In this document: one piece after another, positions 15,235-23,209 of the stretch
How the letters are laid out: the number at the start of each line of letters is the position of its first letter
Position numbering within the stretch: the first letter of the stretch is position 1
Source: Pullichristensenella sp963930055
GTDB taxonomy: Bacteria > Bacillota > Clostridia > Christensenellales > Aristaeellaceae
Length of the DNA stretch: 64,000 bases
Direction of reading: 5' to 3'
Assembly (NCBI GenBank): GCA_963930055.1
Contig: CAWVKS010000008.1
Location: 372,001-436,000, forward strand
Program-made: the position numbers and the translations under genes
The notes under the pieces: model-generated
What the model was told of the DNA's origin: nothing
Seen by the model: only the letters and a program-made list of their open reading frames with translations
Databases searched by the model: none

Positions 15235-16949
15235 ACTATCCCTTTTACCTGCGCGACGCGCCCGTGGACGGGCACATCTACGGGACGCTCTCCTACAACC
15301 GCAAGAGCCGCACCTGGACGATCAAGGCCGAGCCCTGCGTCACCGAGCTTGCCAAGCGCCTCTTTCCCGGCTGCGACGGCCGCGGCCGGGGCGTGGCGCG
15401 CTTCACCGCGCACCGGCGCGTGGTGGGCGACCTCAACTGGCTGATGCTGCGCTATCCGCTTCAGATCGCCGAGCGCGACCGCGAGCGCTGGGAGGAGGCG
15501 CTTGCCGAGGCGCGCGAATACGCCGTGCGCCGCGAGGCCATGCTTTCAAGCCCGCAGACGGCCACGCCGCCGCCGGGCGCGTTTGCCGGCGAGCTGCTGG
15601 ATTTCCAGAAGCAGGGGCTGGCCTTTCTGCTCGCCGCCCGCCGCTGCCTGCTCGCCGACGAGATGGGGTTGGGCAAGACCGTGCAGGCGCTGGCGTTTCT
15701 CGCCACCACCTCGGCCTATCCGGCCATACTCGTGGTGCCGCCGCACCTGATCCGCAACTGGCAGCGGGAGCTTTGGCGCTTTCTGTCCCCGGACGGGCGT
15801 TTGCGCGTGCACGTCATCCGCGGCCTTACGCCCTACAAGCTGCCCGAGGCGGACGTCTACATCATCCACTACCTGCTTTTGCGCGGCTGGAAGGAGGTTT
15901 TGCCCGAGCAGGGCTTCCGCACCGCCATTTTCGACGAAATGCAGGAATTGCGCCGCAACGGCACGGGCAAGTACTCCGCCGCCAGCCTGCTCTCGCAATC
16001 CTGCGAAAACGTCATCGGCCTGTCCGGCACGCCCATCTACAACCAGGGCGGCGAGATCTGGAACGTGGTCAACATACTCGATTTTCACTTCCTCGGCGAC
16101 TGGGAGAGCTTTTCCCGCGAGTGGTGCTACGGCTACAATTCCGCCGTGGTGGCCAAGCCGGAGCTGCTGGGCGAACATCTGCGCCGCGAGGGGCTGATGC
16201 TGCGCCGCGTCAAGCGCGATGTATTGAAGGAGCTCGCGCCCAAGCGCCGCCTCGTGCAGGAGATCGACTGGGACGACAGGGTTTACCGCGAGCTGATGGC
16301 CCCCGTGGCCGAACAGCTGCGCCTTTTGCGCGCCACGGACGATCCCTCGCGCCGGGCGCTGATCGAGGACGCCATCTGCCAGCGCCAGCGGCAGGCCACG
16401 GGCATCGCCAAGGCGCCCTTCGTGGCCGCATTCGTGCGCGCGCTGGTGGAGGCGGGAGAGAAGGTGCTGCTCATGGGCCATCACCACGCGGTGATGGACA
16501 TCTATAAAAAGGAGCTGAAGGCGCTGCGCCCCGGCTTCATCACCGGCCGGGAGACGGACAAGCAAAAGGAAAAGGCCGCCGACGATTTCATGCAGGGAAA
16601 GACAGACCTGCTCTGCCTCTCGCTGCGCTCGGCCAGCGGTCTGAATCTGCAGCGCGCCACCTGCGTGGTGTTCGGCGAACTGGACTGGTCGCCGGCGGTG
16701 CACTCGCAGGCCGAGGATCGCGCCCACCGCATCGGTCAGGAGGATTCGCTTTTGTGCTATTACCTCGTCTCGCCCAGGGGCAGCGACCGCGAAATGCAGG
16801 ATGCGCTCGGCCTCAAGGTGAGCCAGTTCGTCTCTCTGATGGGCGACCGGCAGCAGACGCAGGCGGAGAAACTCTTTGTGGAAAGTCAGGCCCGCGAGCG
16901 CATCCGCCATCTGGTGGAGCGCCTGCAGGAGGAGGACGGCGATGGATGA
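15231..16949 (+). CDS. SNF2-family DNA helicase/translocase
   Basis: The product is 572 aa from a GTG that overlaps the nuclease stop. An N-terminal region of about 110 residues carries no recognised motif. SNF2 motifs follow in order: Q-like LLDFQKQGLAFLL, Walker A DEMGLGKTVQ (about residue 145), Ia VVPPHLIRNW, Walker B IFDEMQE (DEMQ rather than DEAH), III LSGTPIYNQ, V LSLRSASGLNLQRA, and VI QAEDRAHRIGQ. The overall layout resembles SMARCAL1/HARP-type annealing helicases and phage SNF2 proteins, which are often encoded beside a small nuclease. The pair is probably involved in DNA repair, recombination or defence; the sequence does not decide among these. Confidence 0.9.
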   Translation: MNYPFYLRDAPVDGHIYGTLSYNRKSRTWTIKAEPCVTELAKRLFPGCDGRGRGVARFTAHRRVVGDLNWLMLRYPLQIAERDRERWEEALAEAREYAVRREAMLSSPQTATPPPGAFAGELLDFQKQGLAFLLAARRCLLADEMGLGKTVQALAFLATTSAYPAILVVPPHLIRNWQRELWRFLSPDGRLRVHVIRGLTPYKLPEADVYIIHYLLLRGWKEVLPEQGFRTAIFDEMQELRRNGTGKYSAASLLSQSCENVIGLSGTPIYNQGGEIWNVVNILDFHFLGDWESFSREWCYGYNSAVVAKPELLGEHLRREGLMLRRVKRDVLKELAPKRRLVQEIDWDDRVYRELMAPVAEQLRLLRATDDPSRRALIEDAICQRQRQATGIAKAPFVAAFVRALVEAGEKVLLMGHHHAVMDIYKKELKALRPGFITGRETDKQKEKAADDFMQGKTDLLCLSLRSASGLNLQRATCVVFGELDWSPAVHSQAEDRAHRIGQEDSLLCYYLVSPRGSDREMQDALGLKVSQFVSLMGDRQQTQAEKLFVESQARERIRHLVERLQEEDGDG

Positions 16950-16995
16950 CGCTGCCAAACCGGCGCGGACGGACGAGAGCTGAAAGTGTCCGCGT

Positions 16996-17024
16996 TTGAC
17001 AAGGGGACGGGGACATGGTATAAT
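16996..17024 (+). promoter_or_regulatory. Promoter of candidate small RNA, copy 2
   Basis: TTGACA (16996-17001) and TATAAT (17019-17024) are separated by 17 bp. The last five spacer bases (CATGG) are the same as in copy 1 at 11763-11791. Confidence 0.85.
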
Positions 17025-17030
17025 AAAGAG

Positions 17031-17160
17031 GCAGGAAGGGATGACGCCTTTTGCACGGCTTCTCCCCTCGAAAGCGTGGGAGCCGCCATACAGTCAGCGC
17101 TGGATGGCGGCTCGGTGACTATCTGTCGTTCTTGTTGCTCAGAGAGACAACAAGAGCGAG
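17031..17160 (+). ncRNA. Candidate small RNA, copy 2, antisense to a short reading frame
   Basis: After the promoter the plus strand shares GCAGGAAGGGATGACGCCTT and GGCTTCTCCCCTCGAA with copy 1. It then forms a 10-bp hairpin (GAGCCGCCAT at 17080-17089 with ATGGCGGCTC at 17104-17113) and a second hairpin (CTTGTTG at 17131-17137 with CAACAAG at 17148-17154). The second hairpin lies opposite a 24-codon reading frame with its own promoter on the other strand. This overlap is the layout of type I toxin-antitoxin pairs such as TxpA/RatA. The 3' end is a guess. Confidence 0.55.
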
Positions 17161-17193
17161 GATCATCCGAAACAGAGGCATCCGCACAAACAT
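17119..17193 (-). CDS. Possible type I toxin-like hydrophobic peptide (uncertain)
   Basis: The 24-codon frame ends in a short hydrophobic run and a charged tail (MILALVVSLSNKNDR). That tail resembles the C-terminus of holin-like type I toxins of Firmicutes, which usually have about 30 residues and one membrane helix. Here the helix is short. The promoter -10 covers the first ATG (17193), so translation would have to begin at the ATG at 17181 and would be nearly leaderless, with no ribosome binding site. It may be a degraded toxin. The strongest argument is the overlapping opposite-strand RNA. Confidence 0.35.
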   Translation of the reverse strand: MFVRMPLFRMILALVVSLSNKNDR

Positions 17194-17217
17194 AGCATGG
17201 ATATAACGCGTTGTCAA
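17189..17217 (-). promoter_or_regulatory. Minus-strand promoter facing candidate small RNA copy 2
   Basis: TTGACA (17217-17212) and TATGTT (17194-17189) are separated by 17 bp. It fires toward the small RNA at 17031-17160. Confidence 0.6.
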
Positions 17218-17238
17218 TGTACGTCCGCGCCGCTTCCC

Positions 17239-17267
17239 TTGCGCCGCGGGCGCTTTTGTGCTATGAT
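17239..17267 (+). promoter_or_regulatory. Extended -10 promoter of the LURP-like gene
   Basis: TTGCGC (17239-17244) and TATGAT (17262-17267) are 17 bp apart, with TGC directly before the -10. Confidence 0.65.
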
Positions 17268-17303
17268 GACACAGGAAAAAGCAACGCGCAAGGAGAGAAA
17301 CGC

Positions 17304-17873
17304 ATGAAACTGGTACTAAAGGAAAAGGTGTTTACCCTCAAGGAACGCTTCAACGTCACCGACGAGCAGGAACAGCCGCTTTACAGCGTGGAGGGCAAGT
17401 TCTTCTCCTGGGGCCATCAGTTCGACGTGGAGGACGCCAGCGGCGCGCACGTCGCCCACATCAAGCAGAAGGTGTTTGCCCTGCTGCCCCGCTACTTCAT
17501 CACCTGCGACGGCATGGAGGAGATGGAGCTCAAGGGTCACCTCAACATCATCCACCCGCACTACACGCTGGAGACCCCGGACGGCGACTGGGAAGTGCGC
17601 GGCGACTTTTTGCACCATGAATACACCATCCAAAAGGGCGAGGAGACCATCGCCACCGTCACCAAGAAGTGGTTCTCCTTTGGCGACAGCTATACGCTCG
17701 ACGTGGCCGAGGACAAGAACGTCGTGCCCGCCCTCTGCGTGATGGTCGCGCTCGACTGCATCTTTGAGGACGGCGCTGTCGCCGCCGCTGGCGGGGCTGC
17801 CGCAGCCGGCGCCTATACCCACCACCAGAACAACGCGCAGAACGCGCCCGAGGCGCATACCACTGAAAAATAA
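17304..17873 (+). CDS. LURP-one/Tubby-like family protein
   Basis: The product is 189 aa, with AAGGAGAG before the ATG. The first 150 residues are a chain of short beta strands with the features of the LURP-one/Tubby C-terminal-like fold: LVLKEKVFTLKERFNVTDEQ, YSVEGKFFSWGHQFDVED, AHIKQKVFALLPRYFI, TVTKKWFSFGDSYTLDV. It ends in an Ala/Gly-rich segment and a polar tail (THHQNNAQNAPEAHTTEK). Bacterial members such as YxjI-like proteins have no settled biochemical role; phospholipid or membrane association has been proposed for the fold. The gene stands alone between its own promoter and a strong terminator. Confidence 0.8.
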   Translation: MKLVLKEKVFTLKERFNVTDEQEQPLYSVEGKFFSWGHQFDVEDASGAHVAHIKQKVFALLPRYFITCDGMEEMELKGHLNIIHPHYTLETPDGDWEVRGDFLHHEYTIQKGEETIATVTKKWFSFGDSYTLDVAEDKNVVPALCVMVALDCIFEDGAVAAAGGAAAAGAYTHHQNNAQNAPEAHTTEK

Positions 17874-17888
17874 CGCCAAAATCAACAG

Positions 17889-17922
17889 CGCGGGGAGGGT
17901 CATACGCCCTCCCCGCGTTTTT
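17889..17922 (+). terminator. Terminator after the LURP-like gene
   Basis: CGCGGGGAGGG (17889-17899) pairs with CCCTCCCCGCG (17907-17917), followed by five T. Confidence 0.9.
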
Positions 17923-17926
17923 CCGC

Positions 17927-18601
17927 CTATGCCTGCGCGCTGGCCAGCAGGCGGCTGACTTCGTCCCAGATGAGCTTGTGCCCCTCCGGCGTGGGGTGGA
18001 TGCCGTCCAGGCACAAGAGCCCCTTGAAGTCCCGCGCCACCAGGAAGGCGTCGCGCAGGTTGAGGATGGTGCAGTTGAGTTTGCTGCCGATCTCCGCCAC
18101 CGCCAGCGCGTAGCGCTCCTGCCAGCGGTAGATGTGCTGCACGTCGCCCAGGTACTTGAGGATCGCCTTGGGGTTGAGGTTTTTGGATACCCAGGCGAAA
18201 TACTTCTCCGCGTCGATGGGCGGCGGCACCACCAGTACGGCGCGCATGTCGAAGGCGCGCGCCTTTTTGACCATCTCCGCCAATTTGTCCTTGAACAGGC
18301 CGATGGGCGTGCGCGCCTCGTGGTAGATATCGGGGTTTTCGCTCACGGCCTTCCAGTCCAGGTCGCAGTCGTTGCCGCCGAACTCGATGGCGGCCACGCC
18401 GCCGGGCCGCATGTCCTTTTCCGCCAGCTGCGCCTGGCAGACGGTGTAGCCCATCACCGAGTGGTTCTCCACCGTGACGCCCCCGGCTTTGAGATGCGAT
18501 GCGTAGTTGTCCTTGCAGATGGCGTAGCGGCCGCGCGCCTCGTCAAAGACGACGCATTTGCCGATGGAATCGCCCCACACGCTCACGCTGTTTATCTTCA
18601 T
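17927..18601 (-). CDS. SGNH/GDSL-type hydrolase
   Basis: The product is 224 aa from the ATG at 18601, preceded by GGAGGCGG. Block I is VSVWGDSIGK (catalytic Ser), block III is IEFGGNDCD (oxyanion Asn), and block V is LDGIHPTPEGH (catalytic Asp and His). All catalytic positions are present, so an active esterase, lipase or acetylhydrolase is expected. No signal peptide is seen, so it is probably cytoplasmic. It is the last gene of the metY-metA operon, 14 bases after the preceding gene; its link to methionine synthesis is not obvious. Confidence 0.9.
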   Translation of the reverse strand: MKINSVSVWGDSIGKCVVFDEARGRYAICKDNYASHLKAGGVTVENHSVMGYTVCQAQLAEKDMRPGGVAAIEFGGNDCDLDWKAVSENPDIYHEARTPIGLFKDKLAEMVKKARAFDMRAVLVVPPPIDAEKYFAWVSKNLNPKAILKYLGDVQHIYRWQERYALAVAEIGSKLNCTILNLRDAFLVARDFKGLLCLDGIHPTPEGHKLIWDEVSRLLASAQA

Positions 18602-18615
18602 GCGTCCGCCTCCGT

Positions 18616-19494
18616 TCAGGAAAGTGTCAGTTGATCGAGCAAACGCCCGACCGCCGCTTCGTTTTCCGCCGTTTGACCGCCGGTGAGGCCGATCACGGCG
18701 GCGTAGGCCCAGTCCTCGCCCGGCAGCAGCACCGCCTCGGCGGGACATTCGCTTTCGTCCGCCAAGGTCAGGGCAAAGCGCCAGCGCTCGGCGCTGTGGC
18801 CGGAAATTTCCACGTCCTCCAGCCGTTCCGCGTCCTCCCCGGCGAAGGCTTCGCGCAGATGCTCCGCGGAATCGAAGGGGTAGGCGTCCGCCGCCCCGCG
18901 CTGGAAGGTGACGGATACGCCGCCGTCCAAAGAGACGTAGGCCGTCGCCCGCCCCATGCCGTCCGCGTCGCCCGCGAGCGTGTCCATGACCAGCGTGAAG
19001 CCGGATGTGTCCGCGCCCAGCATCGGATTATCGTCCGTGTCCTCCGCGCGCAGGGACAGGGAGGCGATCAGCGCCTCCACTTCTTCGTCCAGCGCCTCCG
19101 CGCTTTCCTCAGGCACGGCTACCATGATGCTGAAGAAGAAGCCGCCCGCCTCCGCGGCGAGGAAGTCCCAGCGGCTGCCCGCGTCCGTGTAGCGCCAGCG
19201 CCTTGCCTGCGCCGCGCCGAGGTCTGCATCCTCCATGCGCTCGTAGGTCAGATCGCCGCCGGCCTCCTCGGGGGTGAGGAGCGCGTAGCCGCTCTCTTCC
19301 CCGTAGCCCACGGCGTAGAGGGAAATGTCCCCCTTGTGGGCGATCTTCTCGTATTCGTAAAAGCCGTTTTGCAGGCGGTAGCCGTCCGTCTCCACGCTTT
19401 CAAAGTCCCCGTGCAGCCATAGCCGATCCGCCTCCGCCGCCGCGCCGCCCAGCAACAACAGCAGGGCGAGCAGGGCGCACAAAAGCCGCCTCAT
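18616..19494 (-). CDS. Secreted protein of unknown function in the met operon
   Basis: The product is 292 aa from the ATG at 19494, which overlaps the metA stop (ATGA). It has a signal peptide (RRLLCALLALLLLLGGAAA). The mature part looks like two similar halves of about 130 residues: the first with WRYTDAGSRWDFLAAEAGGF and VEALIASLSL, the second with WRFALTLADESECPAEAVLL and VGRLLDQLTLS. Each would be a lipoprotein-like alpha-beta module. No catalytic residues stand out and no lipobox cysteine is convincing. Translational coupling to metA suggests constant co-production, but a role in methionine metabolism is not shown. Confidence 0.7.
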   Translation of the reverse strand: MRRLLCALLALLLLLGGAAAEADRLWLHGDFESVETDGYRLQNGFYEYEKIAHKGDISLYAVGYGEESGYALLTPEEAGGDLTYERMEDADLGAAQARRWRYTDAGSRWDFLAAEAGGFFFSIMVAVPEESAEALDEEVEALIASLSLRAEDTDDNPMLGADTSGFTLVMDTLAGDADGMGRATAYVSLDGGVSVTFQRGAADAYPFDSAEHLREAFAGEDAERLEDVEISGHSAERWRFALTLADESECPAEAVLLPGEDWAYAAVIGLTGGQTAENEAAVGRLLDQLTLS

Positions 19495-20408
19495 TGGATG
19501 GTGCTGATGTCGTAGGGCGTGGTCTGGTACACGAAGTAGTTTAGCCAGTTCGAGTACAGCAGATGCGCGTGCGCCCGCCACGTCACCAGCGGTTCCCGGC
19601 GCTCGTCGTTCTCCGGGAAGTAGTTTTTCGGCACTTCGATGCTCTTGCCCGCGTCGCGGTCGCGCAGATATTCGCGCCTGAGCGTGTCTGGGTCGTACTC
19701 CGGATGGCCGGTGATGAAGATCTGCCGCCCGTGGCGGGTGGAAACGGCGAACACGCCGGCTTCCTCGGACGAGGCGAGTATGCGCAGCGCCTCCACCTGC
19801 TCGATCTCCTCGCGCAAAACGGTGGTGTGGCGCGAGTGCGGCACCATGAAGGTATCGTCAAAGCCGCGCAGGAGGATGGAGCGGGCGTAGTCCCGCCGGT
19901 GGGGGAAGACGCCAAAGAGCTTCTTGTCCAAAGGGTGCTTCTCCACGCCGAAGTGGTAGTAAAGCCCCGCCTGCGCGCCCCAGCAGACGTGGAAGGTGGA
20001 ATGGACGTGCGTTTTCGACCATTCCATGATCCTGCACAGCTCGTCCCAGTACTCCACCTCTTCAAATTTGAGGTGTTCCACCGGCGCGCCGGTGATGATG
20101 AGGCCGTCGAAGCGCTCGTCCTTGACGTCCTCGAAGGTCTTGTAGAAGGAGAGCAGGTGTTCGGGGCTGACGTTTTTCGCCTCGTGGGTGCTGGTGTGCA
20201 GAAGGGTGAGCTCCACCTGCAAGGGCGTGTTGCCAAGCAGCCGCGCGAACTGCGTCTCGGTGACGATCTTCGTGGGCATGAGGTTGAGAAGCGCGATCTG
20301 CAAAGGGCGGATGTCCTGCGTCAGCGCCCGCGTTTCGGTGATGACGAATATGTTTTCCCCCAGCAACGTCTCCGTCGCCGGCAATGCGTTGGGTATCTTG
20401 ATGGGCAT
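19491..20408 (-). CDS. metA: Homoserine O-acetyltransferase (MetA family)
   Basis: The product is 305 aa, the usual family length. The catalytic Cys is at residue 142 (STFHVCWGAQAG), with a later His in IFITGHPEYD and a Glu two residues further on. Residue 111 is Glu (GAPVEHLKF), the position that in characterised MetA enzymes switches preference from succinyl-CoA (Gly) to acetyl-CoA (Glu), so the product should be O-acetylhomoserine. This agrees with the O-acetylhomoserine sulfhydrylase gene 11 bases upstream. The two enzymes together convert homoserine to homocysteine by direct sulfhydrylation. Confidence 0.95.
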   Translation of the reverse strand: MPIKIPNALPATETLLGENIFVITETRALTQDIRPLQIALLNLMPTKIVTETQFARLLGNTPLQVELTLLHTSTHEAKNVSPEHLLSFYKTFEDVKDERFDGLIITGAPVEHLKFEEVEYWDELCRIMEWSKTHVHSTFHVCWGAQAGLYYHFGVEKHPLDKKLFGVFPHRRDYARSILLRGFDDTFMVPHSRHTTVLREEIEQVEALRILASSEEAGVFAVSTRHGRQIFITGHPEYDPDTLRREYLRDRDAGKSIEVPKNYFPENDERREPLVTWRAHAHLLYSNWLNYFVYQTTPYDISTIQ

Positions 20409-20419
20409 GGGCGGCCTCC

Positions 20420-21688
20420 TCAGATCTTGTTAAACGCCTGTTCGAGGTCCTCAAGTATGTCCTCGATGTTTTCCAGGCCCACCGAGAGGCGCACGAGGTC
20501 GGCGCTGATGCCCGCGTCCACGAGCTGTTCGTCGGTGAGCTGGCGGTGGGTGGTGCTGGCCGGGTGCAGAACGCTGGTGCGCGCGTCGGCCACGTGGACG
20601 ACGATCTGCGCAAGGCGCAGGCTGTCCATGAACTTCATGGCCGCCTCGCGCCCGCCCTTGACGCCAAAGGACACCACGCCGCACACGCCTTTGGGCAGGT
20701 ACTTCTGCGCCAGCGCGTGCTGGGGCGAGGAAGCAAGGCCGGGGAAATTGACCCAGGAAACCTTGGGATGCTTTTCCAGATATTCGGCCACGGCCTGCGC
20801 GTTCTGGCAATGGCGCTCGATGCGCACGGCCAGCGATTCAAGGCCGAGGTTGAGCATGAAGGCGGCGATGGGCTGCGGCGTGCAGCCGAAATCGCGCATC
20901 AATTGCGCGCGCGCCTTGTTGATGTAAGCGGCGCGGCCAAAGCTCTTTGTATAGACGACGCCGTGGTAGCTCTCGTCCGGCTCGGTCAGCTCCGGGTACT
21001 TGCCGGCCTTTTCCCAGTCGAAATTGCCGCTGTCGACGATGCAGCCGCCCACCACGCTGGCGTGGCCGTCCATGTACTTGGTGGTGGAGTGGGTGACGAT
21101 GTCGCAGCCGAACCCGATGGGGCGGCAGAGCACCGGCGTGGGGAAGGTGTTGTCGATGACGAGGGGCACGTTGTGGGCGTGGGCGATATGCGCCAATCGC
21201 TCGATGTCGCAGACGATCAGCGCCGGGTTGGCCACCGTTTCGCCAAACACCAGCCGCGTGCGGCCGTCGATGAGGGCGGATATTTCTTCATCGGTCGCTT
21301 CGGGGGTGAAAAAGCGCGTTTCGATGCCCAGGCGCTTGAGCGTGAAGGCGAAGAGGTTGATGGTGCCGCCGTAGATGGCCGAGGAACAGACGATGTTGTC
21401 ACCCGCCGAGGCGATGTTGAGCACCGCAAGGAGGTTGGCCGCCTGCCCGGAGGAGGTGAGCATCGCGCCCACGCCGCCCTCCAGCGCGGCGATCTTTTCC
21501 TCGACCATCTCCACCGTGGGGTTGGAGATGCGCGTATACATGTGGCCGGGCACGGACAGATCGAACAGCTTGCCCAGATGCTCGGCGGAATCGTATTTAT
21601 AGGTCGTGCTCTGGTAGATGGGCAGTATGCGCGGCTGGCCGTTTTCCGGCTGGTAGCCCGCCTGCACGCACTTGGTCTCGATGCGCAT
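20420..21688 (-). CDS. metY: O-acetylhomoserine sulfhydrylase
   Basis: The product is 422 aa, the typical length of MetY. This PLP enzyme of the Cys/Met metabolism class shows the N-terminal YQSTTYKYDSAEHLGKLF, the GGVGAMLTSSGQAANLLAV loop, the phosphate-binding YGGTINLF, and the PLP-binding Lys in THSTTKYMDGHAS (about residue 208). It makes homocysteine from O-acetylhomoserine and sulfide. GCGGGAGGCG precedes the ATG at 21688. A consensus promoter lies at 21790-21762, and no S-box or other known methionine riboswitch is visible in the short leader. It is the first gene of a four-gene operon. Confidence 0.95.
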   Translation of the reverse strand: MRIETKCVQAGYQPENGQPRILPIYQSTTYKYDSAEHLGKLFDLSVPGHMYTRISNPTVEMVEEKIAALEGGVGAMLTSSGQAANLLAVLNIASAGDNIVCSSAIYGGTINLFAFTLKRLGIETRFFTPEATDEEISALIDGRTRLVFGETVANPALIVCDIERLAHIAHAHNVPLVIDNTFPTPVLCRPIGFGCDIVTHSTTKYMDGHASVVGGCIVDSGNFDWEKAGKYPELTEPDESYHGVVYTKSFGRAAYINKARAQLMRDFGCTPQPIAAFMLNLGLESLAVRIERHCQNAQAVAEYLEKHPKVSWVNFPGLASSPQHALAQKYLPKGVCGVVSFGVKGGREAAMKFMDSLRLAQIVVHVADARTSVLHPASTTHRQLTDEQLVDAGISADLVRLSVGLENIEDILEDLEQAFNKI

Positions 21689-21761
21689 GGATATACGCCT
21701 CCCGCATATTTATTCTCAAACGCCGCCAGGACCGGCGGCCCGCGATGCTTGTCCAAATAAC

Positions 21762-21790
21762 ATTTTAACGCACCGCCGCGCCGATGTCAA
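21762..21790 (-). promoter_or_regulatory. Promoter of the metY operon
   Basis: TTGACA (21790-21785) and TAAAAT (21767-21762) are separated by 17 bp on the minus strand. Confidence 0.85.
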
Positions 21791-21894
21791 CGCCCGCGCG
21801 GGGGGCAAAGCGGAAGAATTTCGTGGCAAAGCCGGGCAAAAGCGTGACGGCGCGCGCATATGCTTTTTGTATGTACATGGGGGAGGAACGCGCC

Positions 21895-23016
21895 GTGAAA
21901 AGGATCGTCTGCATATTGCTTTTATTGCTCTTTCTGCCCCTGGACGCGGGCAGCTGCGCTTCGGAGGGGCTGAGCGTGGCCGCCAAGGGCGCGGTGCTCA
22001 TCGACGCGCAAAGCGGCCGCGTGCTCTTCGGCCAGAACGAGAACGAGCGCTTCCCCATGGCCTCGACCACGAAGATCATGACCGCGCTGCTGGCGCTGGA
22101 AAACTGCGCGCTGGACGAGGAAGTGACGGCCTCGGAAAACGCCAGCGGCGTGCCGGGCACGTCCATCTATCTGGGCGTGGGCGAGACGTTGACCATGGAG
22201 GAGATGCTCTACGGCCTTTTGCTTCGCAGCGGCAACGACGCCGCCGTCGCCATCGCCGAGCACGTGGCCGGAAGCGTGGAGGCGTTTGCGGCGCGGATGA
22301 ACGCGCGCGCGGCGGAACTGGACGCGGACGCGCACTTTGAAAACCCCCACGGCCTAGACGCCGACGGCCACGAGGCCAGCGCCCTCGCCCTCGCCCGCAT
22401 CTTCCGGCAGGCGATGCAAAACGGGGACTTCCGCCGCATCACCGGCACGCAGAAGGCCACCATCCCCTGGGTAGGCAACGACTTTTCCCGCGTGTTGGCA
22501 AACAAGAACCGCCTGCTCACGACCTACGCGGGCGCGACCGGCGGCAAGACCGGCTATACCTCGGACGCGGGGCGCTGCCTTGTGTTTTCCGCCGAGCGCG
22601 AGGGCATGGAGCTGATCGGCGTGGTGCTCTCCTGCCCGAACTGGTTTGCCGAGGCCGAGCGCATGCTCGACTGGGGCTTTGAAAACTACCATCTGGAAAC
22701 GCCGCTCTCCGCCGGGGAAGTCGCCTGCGAAGCCGCCGTGGAGGGCGGCATGGCGGGCACGGTGCGCGCCGTGGCGGAAAGAGACCTCGCCGCTGCCGTG
22801 GGCGAGGAGGAGACGTGGCGCGTGGAGTACGACTTCCCCGGCGGCGTGCGCGCGCCCCTCGAAAAGGGCGAGACCATCGGCACGGCGACGTTATATATAG
22901 AAGGAACGCCCGCGGCGCAAACGCCGTTGCTGGCGGGGGAGGATGTGGAAAAGCGCGACCTCGCAAGTGCCATCAGGCGGCTGCTCACGCGCTGGGTACT
23001 GCTGTTTGCAACCTGA
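21895..23016 (+). CDS. D-alanyl-D-alanine carboxypeptidase (DacF-type PBP)
   Basis: The product is 373 aa from a GTG at 21895 behind GGGGGAGGA. A signal peptide (RIVCILLLLLFLPLDAGSC) is followed by the S11 peptidase domain with SxxK (MASTTKIM), SxN (LRSGNDAAV) and KTG (GGKTGYTSDAG). A PBP5-like beta domain follows, and the C-terminus carries a basic amphipathic or hydrophobic end (IRRLLTRWVLLFA) that could attach it to the membrane. The enzyme trims the terminal D-Ala of peptidoglycan pentapeptides. DacF is sporulation-associated in Bacillus, but nothing here fixes when this gene is expressed. Confidence 0.93.
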   Translation: MKRIVCILLLLLFLPLDAGSCASEGLSVAAKGAVLIDAQSGRVLFGQNENERFPMASTTKIMTALLALENCALDEEVTASENASGVPGTSIYLGVGETLTMEEMLYGLLLRSGNDAAVAIAEHVAGSVEAFAARMNARAAELDADAHFENPHGLDADGHEASALALARIFRQAMQNGDFRRITGTQKATIPWVGNDFSRVLANKNRLLTTYAGATGGKTGYTSDAGRCLVFSAEREGMELIGVVLSCPNWFAEAERMLDWGFENYHLETPLSAGEVACEAAVEGGMAGTVRAVAERDLAAAVGEEETWRVEYDFPGGVRAPLEKGETIGTATLYIEGTPAAQTPLLAGEDVEKRDLASAIRRLLTRWVLLFAT

Positions 23017-23087
23017 AATTTGCCCGCCGTTTTCACTTGTGGCCGAAGGGTTTCGCGCCGGTAAACTTTCGCGCGCAGGGCCTGCAT

Positions 23088-23209
23088 TTCAACAGATTTA
23101 ACCTGTTCAAGACAATTCACCGACAACCTTCCAACGTTGGCATGCTATTCTTTCGCCGTGGCAAGGAAAGAACAAATTGCCCCAACAAAGAAAGGTTTGG
23201 TGAATTGTA
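23088..23209 (+). promoter_or_regulatory. Structured leader and repeat sites upstream of pstS
   Basis: Four similar hexamers lie in a row: TTCAAC (23088), TTTAAC (23097), TTCAAG (23106), TTCACC (23116); they could be operator half-sites, perhaps for a PhoP-like regulator. The following RNA can fold: ACAATTCACC (23112-23121) pairs with GGTGAATTGT (23199-23208), ending one base before the ATG, and AACCTT (23125-23130) pairs with AAGGTT (23192-23197) around the ribosome binding site. An inner stem joins TTCTTTC (23148-23154) and GAAAGAA (23166-23172). Confidence 0.5.

Noticed and set aside
21689..21790. A methionine-sensing riboswitch before metY
   Set aside because: The leader is under 80 bases and only shows a small hairpin; no S-box elements are present.
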